Shown here one piece after another: positions 41,570 through 51,182 of a stretch of 64,000 nucleotides of DNA. The position numbers and the translations under genes are program-made. The notes below the pieces were generated by a model. It was given only the letters and a program-made list of their open reading frames with translations, had not been told where the DNA came from and made no database searches. The DNA is from Azophilus sp965247035 (GTDB lineage: Bacteria > Pseudomonadota > Gammaproteobacteria > Pseudomonadales > Azotimanducaceae): assembly GCA_965247035.1 (NCBI GenBank), contig CBDFGJ010000003.1, positions 1,054,001-1,118,000 on the forward strand. Reading direction: 5' to 3'. The stretch's first letter is position 1; every line of letters begins with the position of its first letter.

Positions 41570-42346
41570 GTGATAGACGTGCATTATTGGCCAACGCCCA
41601 ATGGCTGGAAGGTCACCATCATGCTGGAGGAATGTGGGCTTGACTACGAAATCAAGCCTGTTGACATCGGCGCGGGCGCTCAGTTTTCGCCGCAGTTCCT
41701 ACGCCTAAGCCCGAACAACCGCATGCCAGCCATCGTTGACCACGAACCCTTGGGTGGCGGTGGCCCGCTGGCGATATTCGAATCCGGTGCCATTTTGGAG
41801 TATTTGGCCGACAAGACTGGCCGGTTTTTATCCAAGTCCGGGCCGGAACGCTACACAACACTGCAATGGGTGCATTGGCAGATGGCCAATCTTGGCCCCA
41901 TGATGGGCAATGCCAACCACTTTAAGAACTATGCCAAGAAGATCACCAATGACCCTGCTCAGTTGGAGTATGGAACGAAGCGGTTCGTCGGCGAAGTGGA
42001 TCGTTTGGCCGGCGTGATGGATGCCCAGCTTTCCGTCAACCAGTTTCTCGCTGGCGGCGGCTACAGCATTGCCGACATGATTAGCTGGCCTTGGGCGATG
42101 CTGATGGGGCGCTTGATTGACGAGAGCGTTTGGGAGAGCTTCCCCAGCCTCAAGCGTTGGGTGGATGAAGTAGGTGCTCGGCCGGCCGTGGACAAAGGCT
42201 TCCACGTTGGGCGTGAGCTGTCCGAAAAGGAGTTGACGGAGGAAGAGAAGAAAGCCCGTCGCGAGTTGCTGTTCAACCAAACCAACGAGAAGGTGCGCAA
42301 GGCGCGGGAGGAAGCGGCCAAGGGTTTGACCGGTAAGATACCCTGA
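41570..42346 (+). CDS. Glutathione S-transferase (YfcG/YghU-like)
   Basis: The GTG at 41570 gives MIDVHYWPTPNGWKVTIMLE, aligning residue for residue with the start of E. coli YfcG; a TTG at 41549 would add seven residues. The protein has 258 residues: thioredoxin-like domain with NNRMPAIVDHEPL (cis-Pro) and the glutathione-binding FESGAILEYLADKTG, then the all-helical domain with YSIADMISWPWAML. YfcG/YghU proteins act as disulfide-bond reductases using glutathione. The tail after about 220 is a lysine/glutamate-rich helix longer than in YfcG. Monocistronic next to tRNAs. Confidence 0.9.
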   Translation: MIDVHYWPTPNGWKVTIMLEECGLDYEIKPVDIGAGAQFSPQFLRLSPNNRMPAIVDHEPLGGGGPLAIFESGAILEYLADKTGRFLSKSGPERYTTLQWVHWQMANLGPMMGNANHFKNYAKKITNDPAQLEYGTKRFVGEVDRLAGVMDAQLSVNQFLAGGGYSIADMISWPWAMLMGRLIDESVWESFPSLKRWVDEVGARPAVDKGFHVGRELSEKELTEEEKKARRELLFNQTNEKVRKAREEAAKGLTGKIP

Positions 42347-42591
42347 TTGCGAATCCCCGTGATGTCTCGGCCTTCGGCGCTCCCGCCAAGCGGATGCCCC
42401 ACTGATGCATTGCGCGGGAGCGCTGCCAAGGGGAATGCCGGGGCAGGATGCTCCACGGCAGAGGTCACTAAGGGGACATTCTCAAGCGTACTGCCCACAG
42501 CAGATGTGCTCCCGACCGTGCCGCAGATGATTGACTAGCTGTCATAAGAGAGGTGCTTCCTTAAAGCATCCTTGCTTATGGGGGTGCTGAT

Positions 42592-44163
42592 ATGAAAGAT
42601 AGCAATAGGCGGTTCATGCCGATGGCGCCGTCCACCGGATTCCTCAGCGAAGCGCGTGCCTTGCTGCGGCTCGGTGCCCCCATAGTAGCGACTCAATTGT
42701 TCGTCGTAGGCATGGGTTTCCTCGATACGGCCATGGCCGGGCGTTACAGCGCCACGGACTTGGCCGGTGTTGCCTTGGGCGGCGCCATCCTGTGGCCGGT
42801 GTTTCTGTTCATGACCGGGCTGACCATGGCCCTTACGCCCATGGTCTCTCAACTGGTCGGCGCCATGCGAACGGGCGACGCCGGCGACATCATCCGCCAA
42901 GGCCTGTGGATTGCAATCATCGCTTCATTGGTCACGATGCTGATCGTGCGCAATGCAGAGCCCCTGCTGAGTTTCATGGAGGTGGACGCCGCCATCGCGC
43001 AAGTTGCAGTCGGCTACCTCAAGGCCGTTTCCTGGGGCATGCCTGGGGCGATGGCTTACATCGCGCTGCGTCTGGCTTGTGAGGGCTTAGGGCGCACGCG
43101 CCCACCCATGGTCATCGCTGGTTTGGCGTTTTTGATCAACGCGCCGCTGAACTACTTGCTGATCTACGGTGCCTATGGGTTTCCAGAGCTTGGCGGCGTC
43201 GGCTGCGGTTGGGCAACCGCCGTGGTGATGTGGCTTGAATTGGCGCTGATGTTCCGCGTCATCCGCAAACCGTTTTTCCGCGCCACCGGATTTTTCGGCG
43301 ACAATCTTGCGGCCGCCTCTACTGAGCCTTCGGACCGGCCAATGGCCGGCTCGGTTTCCGGATATGATGAAAACAAAGCTAGGACTGGACCTGGTTGGAG
43401 CTTGATCGAGCCCGTGGCTGACTCGATTTCCGGGGCCTACGAAGGGCCGCCTGCTGGCCCTGGCCGCAGCCCCCTTAGCTTCAGTTGGAACACAGCGTTG
43501 AGGATTCTCCGGCTTGGCTTGCCCATCGGCTGCACCATTTTCCTAGAGATGTCGGTGTATTCCTGCATCGGCTTTCTGGTCGCTGGGATTGGCGTCAATC
43601 CGATGGCTGGGCACAGCATTGCCAACAACTTGAATTGGCTCACCTACGTCATCCCCATGGGCCTTGGCAGTGCCGCCGCCATCCGTGTGGGAGTCCATGT
43701 GGGTGGCCAGAATCCGGCCGGTGCTCGCCGAGTGTCAGCCACGGCATTCCAGGTCTCCTTGGTCTATGCGCTGATCGTCAGCGTCCTGCTCATCGGGCTG
43801 CGTTTCCTGCTGGTGGGCATCTACACCTCGGACCCCGAGGTGGTGCGCATTGCCGCGAGCCTGATGATCTTCATCGCTGTTTATCAGATCTTTGACGACA
43901 CCAATGCGACCATGGCTGGCGCCCTTCGCGGCTACAAGGATACCCGCGTGCCCATGGTGATCTCGCTGGTGGGCTACTGGCTTATCGCCCTTCCGCTGGG
44001 GATTGCACTGGCTCATGGATGGCTTGGCCAACTAGCTCCCGGGGTGTATGGCTATTGGGCGGGCATGACGATTGGCCTGTTCTTGGTGGCGGTCTGCACC
44101 GGCATTCGCCTGCGCCGCACCAGCCGGGACTTGGCACGAATCGACCGCTTGGCCACAGGTTAG
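42592..44163 (+). CDS. MATE-family efflux transporter (NorM-like)
   Basis: A 523-residue transporter with twelve predicted helices in two homologous halves, the first opening LLRLGAPIVATQLFVVGMGF and the second LRLGLPIGCTIFLEMSVYSC. Conserved NorM elements include DTAMAGRYSATDLAGVALG, ALTPMVSQLVGA and GALRGYKDTRVPM. Such pumps expel cationic drugs in exchange for sodium or protons. Between the halves, residues of about 237-298 (GDNLAAASTEPSDRP to GPPAGPGRSPL) form an unusually long, low-complexity loop compared with the roughly 455-residue family norm. No neighbour suggests a substrate. Confidence 0.92.
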   Translation: MKDSNRRFMPMAPSTGFLSEARALLRLGAPIVATQLFVVGMGFLDTAMAGRYSATDLAGVALGGAILWPVFLFMTGLTMALTPMVSQLVGAMRTGDAGDIIRQGLWIAIIASLVTMLIVRNAEPLLSFMEVDAAIAQVAVGYLKAVSWGMPGAMAYIALRLACEGLGRTRPPMVIAGLAFLINAPLNYLLIYGAYGFPELGGVGCGWATAVVMWLELALMFRVIRKPFFRATGFFGDNLAAASTEPSDRPMAGSVSGYDENKARTGPGWSLIEPVADSISGAYEGPPAGPGRSPLSFSWNTALRILRLGLPIGCTIFLEMSVYSCIGFLVAGIGVNPMAGHSIANNLNWLTYVIPMGLGSAAAIRVGVHVGGQNPAGARRVSATAFQVSLVYALIVSVLLIGLRFLLVGIYTSDPEVVRIAASLMIFIAVYQIFDDTNATMAGALRGYKDTRVPMVISLVGYWLIALPLGIALAHGWLGQLAPGVYGYWAGMTIGLFLVAVCTGIRLRRTSRDLARIDRLATG

Positions 44164-44316
44164 AGCGGCGCCCCCAACGAGGGCCGGGCAGCGGCAGCGA
44201 ATGGAGTCCGCTAGTCCGTTCTCAAAGCCTTGCTTGGCGCGTGTCCCGGCACGAAGCGCCAAGCTTGGAAGCTCGGTGCTAGCGGCGCAGAGCGGAATGG
44301 AAGCCCTGAAGGGTCA

Positions 44317-44403
44317 TGGTGCCTGGGGAGAGAATCGAACTCTCACTTGGTTGCCCAAACCAGATTTTGAGTCTGGCGCGTCTACCGATTTCGCCACCCA
44401 GGC
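44317..44403 (-). tRNA. tRNA-Leu (CAA)
   Basis: Minus-strand class II tRNA of 87 bases with encoded CCA. Acceptor GCCTGGG/CCCAGGC, discriminator A, anticodon arm CCAGACTCAAAATCTGG with anticodon CAA, long variable arm, T-arm GAGAGTTCGATTCTCTC. Third leucine tRNA in the window. Confidence 0.94.
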
Positions 44404-44529
44404 AGGATTGGCTGAGAAGAATTCTAACAATGGCGGCGGCAACGCACCATCCTAGGATCTGGGAGTCCGTGCCACGACGTCAATCGGTGTTAATATTGCC
44501 GCCTTGCCATCCATTGGTCGGTACAGCCA

Positions 44530-45549
44530 ATGCGCAAATCGGACTTCGGCTACGAACTGCCGCCCGCCCTCATTGCCCAGACACCACTGCCAGAGCGAGA
44601 TAAGGCTCGATTGCTGCATGTGCGCCAGCAGGGGGTTGAACATCGGTGCGTGAGCGATCTGGCCAGTCTGTTGACGCCGGATGACCTTGTGGTGGTGAAC
44701 AACACGCGGGTGCTGAATGCCCGCTTGCGAGGCGTCAAGGATACCGGCGGGATGGTGGAAATCCTCGTAGAAAGGGTTGAACACACCGATCGGGCGCTGT
44801 GCCAAGTGCGCAGCAGCAAGGCCCTGAAAACCAGCCGCACCGTTGAGGTGAATGGGGAACAGCTTCAAGTGTTGGGCAGGCAGGGGCAGTTCCATCGGCT
44901 GCGCTTTCCAGCGCCGGTGGTGGATTTTCTGGACCGATTCGGGGAAACACCCTTGCCGCCTTACATTCGGCGCGCGGCCAATGCGGCGGACCGAGCCCGA
45001 TATCAAACCGTTTTCGCCAGTGCCCCCGGCGCAGTTGCGGCACCCACGGCCGGTTTGCATCTGTCTGCACCTCTACTCAAACGGATCAGGCAACGTTGCG
45101 CTGGGGTGGTGGAAATCACCCTGCACATTGGCGCCGGGACCTTTCAAACTGTGCATACGGAGGATTTGTCGGCGCACCGTCTGCATGCGGAACGCTTTGA
45201 GGTGTCCGCCGCCGCCGCCGACCGCCTTGAGGTCAGCCGTGAGGGACCTGGGCGCATCGTCGCCATCGGCACGACGGTGGTTCGCGCTCTGGAGACCCTG
45301 ATGGCCGAGCAAGGTTGCATCCGCCCCTGTTGCGGCGAAACCCGGTTGTTCATCCGGCCCGGATTTCGCTTTCGCATAGTTGATGCGCTGCTCACCAACT
45401 TTCATTTGCCAGAGTCTACGCTGCTGATGCTGGTCTGCGCCTTCGCCGGGCATCAGCGCATCAAGCGAGCTTACGAACGGGCGATCAAGGCAGGCTACCG
45501 CTTCTTCAGCTACGGAGACGCCATGTTCACGGAGCGATGGGCTGATTGA
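44530..45549 (+). CDS. queA: tRNA preQ1 ribosyltransferase-isomerase QueA
   Basis: A 339-residue QueA, near the usual 340-350, starting MRKSDFGYELPPALIAQTPL. It converts 7-aminomethyl-7-deazaguanine in tRNA to epoxyqueuosine using the ribosyl part of S-adenosylmethionine. Family blocks: DLVVVNNTRVLNARLRG near 52, VAAPTAGLHLSAPLLKRI near 170, ITLHIGAGTFQTV near 197, and the C-terminal NFHLPESTLLMLVCAFAGH. It precedes tgt, the enzyme that inserts the queuosine precursor, as in most gammaproteobacteria; 212 bases without a supported gene separate them. Confidence 0.96.
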   Translation: MRKSDFGYELPPALIAQTPLPERDKARLLHVRQQGVEHRCVSDLASLLTPDDLVVVNNTRVLNARLRGVKDTGGMVEILVERVEHTDRALCQVRSSKALKTSRTVEVNGEQLQVLGRQGQFHRLRFPAPVVDFLDRFGETPLPPYIRRAANAADRARYQTVFASAPGAVAAPTAGLHLSAPLLKRIRQRCAGVVEITLHIGAGTFQTVHTEDLSAHRLHAERFEVSAAAADRLEVSREGPGRIVAIGTTVVRALETLMAEQGCIRPCCGETRLFIRPGFRFRIVDALLTNFHLPESTLLMLVCAFAGHQRIKRAYERAIKAGYRFFSYGDAMFTERWAD

Positions 45550-45761
45550 AGTGTTTGGCCGCTGCGGGTGGCGAGCCGAGGCGAGGGGATGGTTGATGCC
45601 TCAATCAATGATTGGGAGTGTTTGTGCGCAGCTCGGTTGGCTGATGTTGGCGCGGCCCAGCCTGTGCTGCGTCGTCCGGCGGCGACGGGCTTGGAAAAAA
45701 AGACTGCTTGCAATCCCATTCATTGTTGAACTCGGGTTCTTGTGTGCCGGCTGGTGGTCTG

Positions 45762-46880
45762 ATGTTTGAGGTGCTTGGCCATTGCGGCACCGCCCGGCGG
45801 GGACGGTTGGTCACTGCGCGGGGAGCGGTGGAGACGCCCGCGTTCATGCCCTGCGGCACCTACGGCACGGTCAAGGCCATGACGCCGCAGGATCTGAGCG
45901 CCGCCGGCACGCAGATCCTGCTAGGCAATGCCTTTCACCTGATGTTGCGGCCTGGAGACGAGTTGATTCGTAGCCTTGGTGGTCTGCACGGCTTTATGGA
46001 CTGGTCCGGCCCCATCCTCACCGACAGCGGCGGCTTTCAGATCTGGAGTTTGGGCGAACTGAACAGGATTTCCGAGCAGGGGGCGGTATTTCGTTCGCCC
46101 ATAAACGGGGACGAGGTGCGGCTGACTCCGGAGCGCTCCATACAGGTGCAGAGGAATTTGGGCAGCGACATAGCGATGGTGCTTGATGAATGCACGGACT
46201 ACCCGGCAACGGAAGCGCAGGCGAGGACCTCCATGGAACTGTCCCTACGCTGGGCCGAGCGCAGCCGAGCCGCTTGGAGGGAAGGGGGTGTTGGCAACCG
46301 TGATCTGTTTGGCATCGTGCAGGGCGGCCTGCATCTTGGCTTGCGCCGGGAGAGTTTGGAGCGCTTGGTGGGAATCGGCTTTGACGGTTATGCCTTAGGT
46401 GGCTTGTCGGTGGGCGAGCCCAAGGAGGAAATGGCGGCGGTGCTCGCTGCGATTGCGCCGTTGATGCCGCCAGACAGCCCCCGCTACCTGATGGGGGTTG
46501 GCTCGCCAGTGGATCTGGTGCGGGCGGTCGCCCTTGGCTTGGATCTGTTTGACTGCGTGTTGCCCACCCGCAATGCCCGCAACGGGCACCTGTTCACCAG
46601 CCGGGGCGTGGTGAAGATCCGCAACGCGGCGCATCGGCAAGCGGATGCGCCAGTTGACCCGGGGTGTTCCTGCTATGCCTGCCGCCGCTTTTCCCGCGCC
46701 TATTTGCATCACTTGCACCGGAGCGGCGAAATTCTCGGCGCCATGCTGATGAGCCAACACAACCTGCATTACTACCATGGGCTGATGGCCAGATTGCGCG
46801 CTGCCATTGAAGCAGGTACATTGCCGAACCTCATCAATACCTTGGAGGATGGCTGGAGCCGCAATCATGAACTTTTTTAA
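45762..46880 (+). CDS. tgt: tRNA-guanine transglycosylase Tgt
   Basis: From ATG 45762 (MFEVLGHCGTARRGRLVTAR) the protein has 372 residues, matching E. coli Tgt; the upstream open frame is not conserved. It swaps guanine 34 of Tyr, His, Asn and Asp tRNAs for preQ1. Key parts: catalytic ILTDSGGFQIWSLG, DIAMVLDECTDYP, YALGGLSVGEPKEEM, the nucleophilic Asp in LFDCVLPTRNARNGHLFT, and the zinc site CSCYACRRFSRAYLHHL. Its 3' end overlaps the yajC start by 14 bases. Confidence 0.97.
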   Translation: MFEVLGHCGTARRGRLVTARGAVETPAFMPCGTYGTVKAMTPQDLSAAGTQILLGNAFHLMLRPGDELIRSLGGLHGFMDWSGPILTDSGGFQIWSLGELNRISEQGAVFRSPINGDEVRLTPERSIQVQRNLGSDIAMVLDECTDYPATEAQARTSMELSLRWAERSRAAWREGGVGNRDLFGIVQGGLHLGLRRESLERLVGIGFDGYALGGLSVGEPKEEMAAVLAAIAPLMPPDSPRYLMGVGSPVDLVRAVALGLDLFDCVLPTRNARNGHLFTSRGVVKIRNAAHRQADAPVDPGCSCYACRRFSRAYLHHLHRSGEILGAMLMSQHNLHYYHGLMARLRAAIEAGTLPNLINTLEDGWSRNHELF

Positions 46881-47214
46881 TTCCACGGCCTATGCGGCGG
46901 ATGGGGGAGGTGCCGGCGGCACTGACCTCATGGTCAACCTATTGTTTTTGGGCGGCTTCGTCCTCATCTTCTATTTCCTGCTTATTCGTCCACAGAGCAA
47001 AAGGCGCAAGGAGCACCAAGCGCTGATTGGCGGATTGGCCAAGGGTGACGAAGTCATCACCGCTGGCGGCGTGGTCGGCCAAATCACTCAGGTGCAGGAT
47101 GATTTCGTCAAGATGAAGGTGACGGCCAACATTGAATTGCGGGTGCAGAAAAGTGCCGTCAACGCCACCTTGCCCAAGGGCACGCTCAAGTCGCTGGACA
47201 ATTCGCATGGCTAG
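46867..47214 (+). CDS. yajC: Sec translocon accessory subunit YajC
   Basis: ATG 46867 lies inside the end of tgt and gives 115 residues. One transmembrane helix (NLLFLGGFVLIFYFLLI, about 24-40) is followed by the hallmark RPQSKRRKEHQALIGGLAKG and GDEVITAGGVVGQI. YajC associates with SecDF at the inner membrane and assists protein export. The tgt-yajC-secD-secF order is the standard one. Confidence 0.95.
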   Translation: MNFFNSTAYAADGGGAGGTDLMVNLLFLGGFVLIFYFLLIRPQSKRRKEHQALIGGLAKGDEVITAGGVVGQITQVQDDFVKMKVTANIELRVQKSAVNATLPKGTLKSLDNSHG

Positions 47215-47261
47215 CGCTTCAACCCCAAAGCAGACTGCCCGGCCCTTCGGCAAGAACTGAG

Positions 47262-49157
47262 ATGCTTGGCGCAAGCCTGCTCGGGCTGCCGCAAGCAAAG
47301 CCGCGGGCGCCGAACACCTATTCCATCGGCCGCTACCTGTTCGTGTTGCTGGTGGTGGGGGCCGGCGCCCTCTACGCCGCTCCGAACCTGTTCCAGCCTG
47401 ATCCGGCGCTGCAGGTGAAGCCGGAGGATCCGGACCGTGCGGTGGATCAATCGTTGCTTAAAGAGGCCGAGGCTGCATTGGCCGCGGCCGGAATCGAGCT
47501 GCGGGCGGCGGAAGTGGCGCAAGGCTCGGTGTTTCTTCGGCTGGTCGATGACCAAGATCAGTTGCGCGGTCGTGAGGTCCTCGTGCGCGCGCTCAGCCGC
47601 CGGGCGGACCATTACATCGTTGCACTGGCCAAGCTGCCCACCACGCCGCAGTGGCTGCGGGATCTTGGTGCCAAACCCATGTCCTTGGGGCTGGATCTTT
47701 CCGGTGGCGTGCATCTGCTGCTGCAAGTGGATATGGAGAAGTTCATCCATGACCGCATGGTCGCCATGCAGGAGACGGCGCGGGATGCCTTGGTGGACGC
47801 CCGCATTCGCTATCAAGGCCGGGACTGGGTGGACGGCACGAGGATGCTGATTCCGTTCGGGACCGCCGCCGGAAGGGATGAAGCCGCTTCCCTGCTCGCC
47901 AGTCAGTTCGAAGGGTTTGAACTGACAAGTGTTGACCGGGGCGGATTCCCGGCCTTGCGGTTGGTGATGGTTGATGACTACCAGCGCCGCTTGGAGGACG
48001 CAGCCATTTCCCAGAACCTACAGAGCCTGCGCAACCGCGTCAACGAGCTGGGTGTTTCCGAACCTTTGGTGCAGCGGCTTGGGCGCGAGCGCATCGTGCT
48101 GGACTTGCCTGGCATCCAGGATAGCGCCGAGGCGAAGCGAATCATCAACAAATTTGCCAGCTTGGAGTTTCGGCTGGTGGCGCGGCCCGGCGACCGCAGC
48201 TCCCAAACCGAGGTTTACGACTACCACGGGGTGCCCACTACGCTTTTGCGCAAGAGCATTGTCACCGGCGACCAAGTCACTTCCGCCCAACAGGACTACG
48301 ACCCGGAGAACGGCCTGCCCCAAGTCGGCATCGGCTTGGACAGTGATGGCGGACGCCGCATGAACGAGGCCACTAGGGACAACGTGGGCCGCTCTATGGC
48401 CATTATTTTTATTGAGCAAAAGCCTCGGATGCGGACACTGGTGGTGGACGGCGAAGAGGTGGTGCAGCGATACTCGGAGGAGGAGCGACGGCTCATCAGC
48501 GTCGCCACCATTCAATCCGCCCTTGGCTACAATTTCCGCATCACGGGCTTGGAGCTTGGGGAGGCCAGGGATCTGGCCCTGTTGCTGCGCGCTGGCGCCT
48601 TGGCCGCGCCCATGTATATCGTTGAGGAGCGCACCGTTGGCGCTAGCCTCGGCGAAGACAATATCGAACGGGGGGGGCAGTCCGTGGCGGTTGGCTTCGT
48701 CCTCGTCATGATCTTCATGCTTCTTTACTATCGCGGCTTCGGCTTGGTCGCAGATCTGGCGCTTGCCGCCAACCTCATATTGCTTGCGGCGGTGATGTCC
48801 ATTCTGGGGGCGACGCTGACGCTGCCCGGCATCGCCGGCATCGTGCTGACGGTGGGCATGGCGGTGGACGCCAATGTGCTCATCTTTTCCCGCATCCGCG
48901 AGGAATTGCGGGAAAGACCCCCGCAGCAAGCCATTCAAGCCGGCTTCGACCGCGCCCTGCTGACCATTCTGGACGCCAACATCACCACCTTCTTTGTGGC
49001 GATTATTCTCTTTTCCTTGGGCAGTGGAGCGGTTAAGGGCTTTGCGGTGACCTTGGCGGTGGGCATCGTTACCTCGGTGTTCACCGCGGTCATGGTCACC
49101 CGTTCGCTGGTCAACCTGATTTACGGCGGACGCAGGCTGGAGGCGATTCGAATATGA
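47262..49157 (+). CDS. secD: Protein translocase subunit SecD
   Basis: A 631-residue SecD with N-terminal helix (YLFVLLVVGAGALYAAPNLF), a large periplasmic part containing LGLDLSGGVHLLLQVDMEK near 142 and the P1-base repeats, then five helices from about 475, including GMAVDANVLIFSRIREEL with the conserved Asp and Arg. It uses the proton gradient to pull exported proteins through SecYEG. The secF ATG overlaps its stop codon (ATGA). Length is close to E. coli SecD (615). Confidence 0.97.
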   Translation: MLGASLLGLPQAKPRAPNTYSIGRYLFVLLVVGAGALYAAPNLFQPDPALQVKPEDPDRAVDQSLLKEAEAALAAAGIELRAAEVAQGSVFLRLVDDQDQLRGREVLVRALSRRADHYIVALAKLPTTPQWLRDLGAKPMSLGLDLSGGVHLLLQVDMEKFIHDRMVAMQETARDALVDARIRYQGRDWVDGTRMLIPFGTAAGRDEAASLLASQFEGFELTSVDRGGFPALRLVMVDDYQRRLEDAAISQNLQSLRNRVNELGVSEPLVQRLGRERIVLDLPGIQDSAEAKRIINKFASLEFRLVARPGDRSSQTEVYDYHGVPTTLLRKSIVTGDQVTSAQQDYDPENGLPQVGIGLDSDGGRRMNEATRDNVGRSMAIIFIEQKPRMRTLVVDGEEVVQRYSEEERRLISVATIQSALGYNFRITGLELGEARDLALLLRAGALAAPMYIVEERTVGASLGEDNIERGGQSVAVGFVLVMIFMLLYYRGFGLVADLALAANLILLAAVMSILGATLTLPGIAGIVLTVGMAVDANVLIFSRIREELRERPPQQAIQAGFDRALLTILDANITTFFVAIILFSLGSGAVKGFAVTLAVGIVTSVFTAVMVTRSLVNLIYGGRRLEAIRI

Positions 49158-50074
49158 AGATGCCGGTCTTTGACTTCATGGCAAAGCGAAAAGTCGCCGC
49201 CATTGGCTCCGCTGCCCTGATGTTGGTCTCCATTGCCTCGTTGACGTTCAATGGCCTTAATTTCGGCTTGGACTTCACTGGCGGAGCTTTGGTTGAGGTG
49301 GGCTTCCCGCGGCCGGTGAACCCGGAAACCGTGCGCGTGCAACTTGGTGCAGCGGGGTTCGTCAACGGCGTGGTGCAGCATTTCGGTTCCGAAACGGAGA
49401 TTTTGGTGCGCATGCCGCCGCAACCCGGCGGCAGTTCGGCCAATCTTGGCGACCGCATCTTGGCGACCATTCGCGGCAGCGTCCCGGGTGCGGTGATGCG
49501 GCAGTCGAACTTTGTTGGGCCTGTGGTGGGGGAGGAGTTGACAGAGACCGCAGGGCTCGCCCTCCTCGCCGCCTTGGGTGTGGTCATGCTCTACATCCTG
49601 TTTCGGTTCACCAAGCAGTTTTCGGTGGGCGCAGTGGTCGCCTTGGCGCACGACGTCATTTTTGTGCTGGGGATATTCTCGCTTCTGCAATGGACCTTCG
49701 ACCTCGCCGTTGTGGCGGCCATCCTAGCTGTGATCGGTTACTCCCTGAACGACACCATCGTCGTCTCGGACCGCATACGCGAGAATTTTCGCACCCTGCG
49801 CAAGGCGTCTTCGATAAATATCATCAACCGGTCGTTGAATCAGATACTTGGCCGCACCCTAGTGACCTCCTTGACCACTCTGCTGGTGCTCTTGGCGTTG
49901 CTGGTGGCAGGCGGAGAGGGCATTCGCGGGTTCGCTTCCGCCTTGACCATTGGCGTCGTGGTTGGAACCTACTCGTCCATCTACATCGCTGCGAACATAC
50001 TGTTGTGGATGAACATTTCACGGGAGGACCTGATAGCGCCGGAAAAGGAGGAAGCTCAGGAATCCTATCCCTGA
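49154..50074 (+). CDS. secF: Protein translocase subunit SecF
   Basis: A 306-residue SecF coupled to secD by a four-base overlap. The first helix is followed by LNFGLDFTGGALVEVGF, the SecF form of the DLxGG motif; later blocks are GPVVGEELTETAGLALLAAL, YSLNDTIVVSDRIRENFR and NRSLNQILGRTLVTSLTTL. Six helices are expected. It partners SecD and YajC. After it come dispersed repeats A and B. Confidence 0.97.
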   Translation: MKMPVFDFMAKRKVAAIGSAALMLVSIASLTFNGLNFGLDFTGGALVEVGFPRPVNPETVRVQLGAAGFVNGVVQHFGSETEILVRMPPQPGGSSANLGDRILATIRGSVPGAVMRQSNFVGPVVGEELTETAGLALLAALGVVMLYILFRFTKQFSVGAVVALAHDVIFVLGIFSLLQWTFDLAVVAAILAVIGYSLNDTIVVSDRIRENFRTLRKASSINIINRSLNQILGRTLVTSLTTLLVLLALLVAGGEGIRGFASALTIGVVVGTYSSIYIAANILLWMNISREDLIAPEKEEAQESYP

Positions 50075-50118
50075 CTCGCTTGCGGGGTGGGACGCCAATT
50101 TGGCCCTGTAGGTCTTTC

Positions 50119-50325
50119 ATGGAACCGCATTAAACGGAGCGGGCCTGATCGGACTCCTGGTTTCGAGTGGGTTTCCGACCTGTCGTGGCCCCGACACCTG
50201 CGGTCTCGGGCGAATTCGGACGGACTCCGCCTCCAGATGGCCATCAATTAGATCCGATTGGCCGCTTGCAGCAGGTTCGTGGTCGTCGCCTTGAAGGTCA
50301 GTCGAGATTGCGCAACAGTCTTTAG
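50119..50325 (+). repeat. Dispersed repeats A and B joined
   Basis: GGAACCGCATTAAACGGAGC-GGGCCTGATC (repeat A, 50121-50150) runs into GAGTGGGTTTCCGACCTGTC and CCTGCGGTCTCGGGCGAATT (repeat B), as also suggested by the 22-kb copy. The join shows that A and B are two parts of one element. The minus strand retains a possible transposase tail. The gap 50075-50333 has no other content. Confidence 0.65.
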
Positions 50326-50333
50326 TCTCTGTT

Positions 50334-51161
50334 CTAGTGGTCGTTTCCGCCCGGCCCGTTGCCTAGCGCATCTCGGCTCGCTTGGCGCATGCGGGTCACC
50401 ATCAGTTTGAAGCACCTGGGGTTGGCGGCGAGGATGTCGCCGGTTTCAAAGTAGTGCTCGCCCCCTTCAAGATCCGCAACGAAGCCGCCGGCTTCCCTGA
50501 CGAGCAGCGTGCCGGCGGCGATGTCCCAAGGGGCTAAGCCCATTTCCCAAAATCCATCGACGCGCCCGGAGGCGGTGTAGGCTAGATCAAGCGCGGCTGA
50601 ACCTTGGCGGCGGATGCCCCGGCACTCGGCGGTGAACTGGCTCACGGTGGCGTTGTAGTAGTCCACGCGGTCCTTCGCTCCCGGCGGGAAGCCGGTTGCG
50701 AGAAGGGCTTCCCGCAGGCGCTGAGTTTGGCTCACGCGGATGCGCCGTCCGTTAAGTCGGGCACCGGTGCCCCGGCTCGCCACCCATTCCTCGTTGCGCA
50801 CCGGATCGACGATGATCCCGTGTTCGATGTGGCGCCCGTGCCGCACGGCGATGGAAATGGCGAAGTGAGGGATACCCTGCAGGTAGTTGAGCGTGCCATC
50901 AAGCGGGTCGATGATCCAAGTTACCTCCGAGTCTTGGTTCGTCCCAGCGCCGCCGCCCTCTTCAGCTAGGATGCAGTGGTCCGGATAGGCTTTGAGCACC
51001 ACTTCGATAATGGCGTTCTCAGCTTCCCTGTCCTTGTCGGAGACGAAGTCATTGGGCGCCTTCTCCTCCACCTGCAGCCGGTCAAGCCGGTCCATTCCTT
51101 GTAGCAGAATGCGCCCGGCGTCACGGGCGGCGCGCAACGCAATGTTGGCTATTGGGTGCAT
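50334..51161 (-). CDS. suhB: Inositol-1-monophosphatase family protein SuhB
   Basis: A 275-residue protein with all metal-binding motifs of the family: EEGGG near 68 (ILAEEGGGAG), WIIDPLDGTLNYLQGIPHF near 85-105 and APWDIAAGTLLVREAGG near 215. In E. coli SuhB also acts with the ribosomal-RNA antitermination complex. N-terminal MHPIANIALRAARDAGRILL is typical. It is divergent from trmJ, with only 21 bases between the two start codons, an arrangement shared by many gammaproteobacteria. Confidence 0.94.
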   Translation of the reverse strand: MHPIANIALRAARDAGRILLQGMDRLDRLQVEEKAPNDFVSDKDREAENAIIEVVLKAYPDHCILAEEGGGAGTNQDSEVTWIIDPLDGTLNYLQGIPHFAISIAVRHGRHIEHGIIVDPVRNEEWVASRGTGARLNGRRIRVSQTQRLREALLATGFPPGAKDRVDYYNATVSQFTAECRGIRRQGSAALDLAYTASGRVDGFWEMGLAPWDIAAGTLLVREAGGFVADLEGGEHYFETGDILAANPRCFKLMVTRMRQASRDALGNGPGGNDH

Positions 51162-51182
51162 GGGCCGCTAGCCTACCCCAGT

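Noticed and set aside
45551..45769. 72-residue ORF between queA and tgt
   Set aside because: No family, poor start context, and overlaps the well-supported tgt start.
48018..48938. 306-residue minus-strand ORF
   Set aside because: Antisense of secD; no family features.
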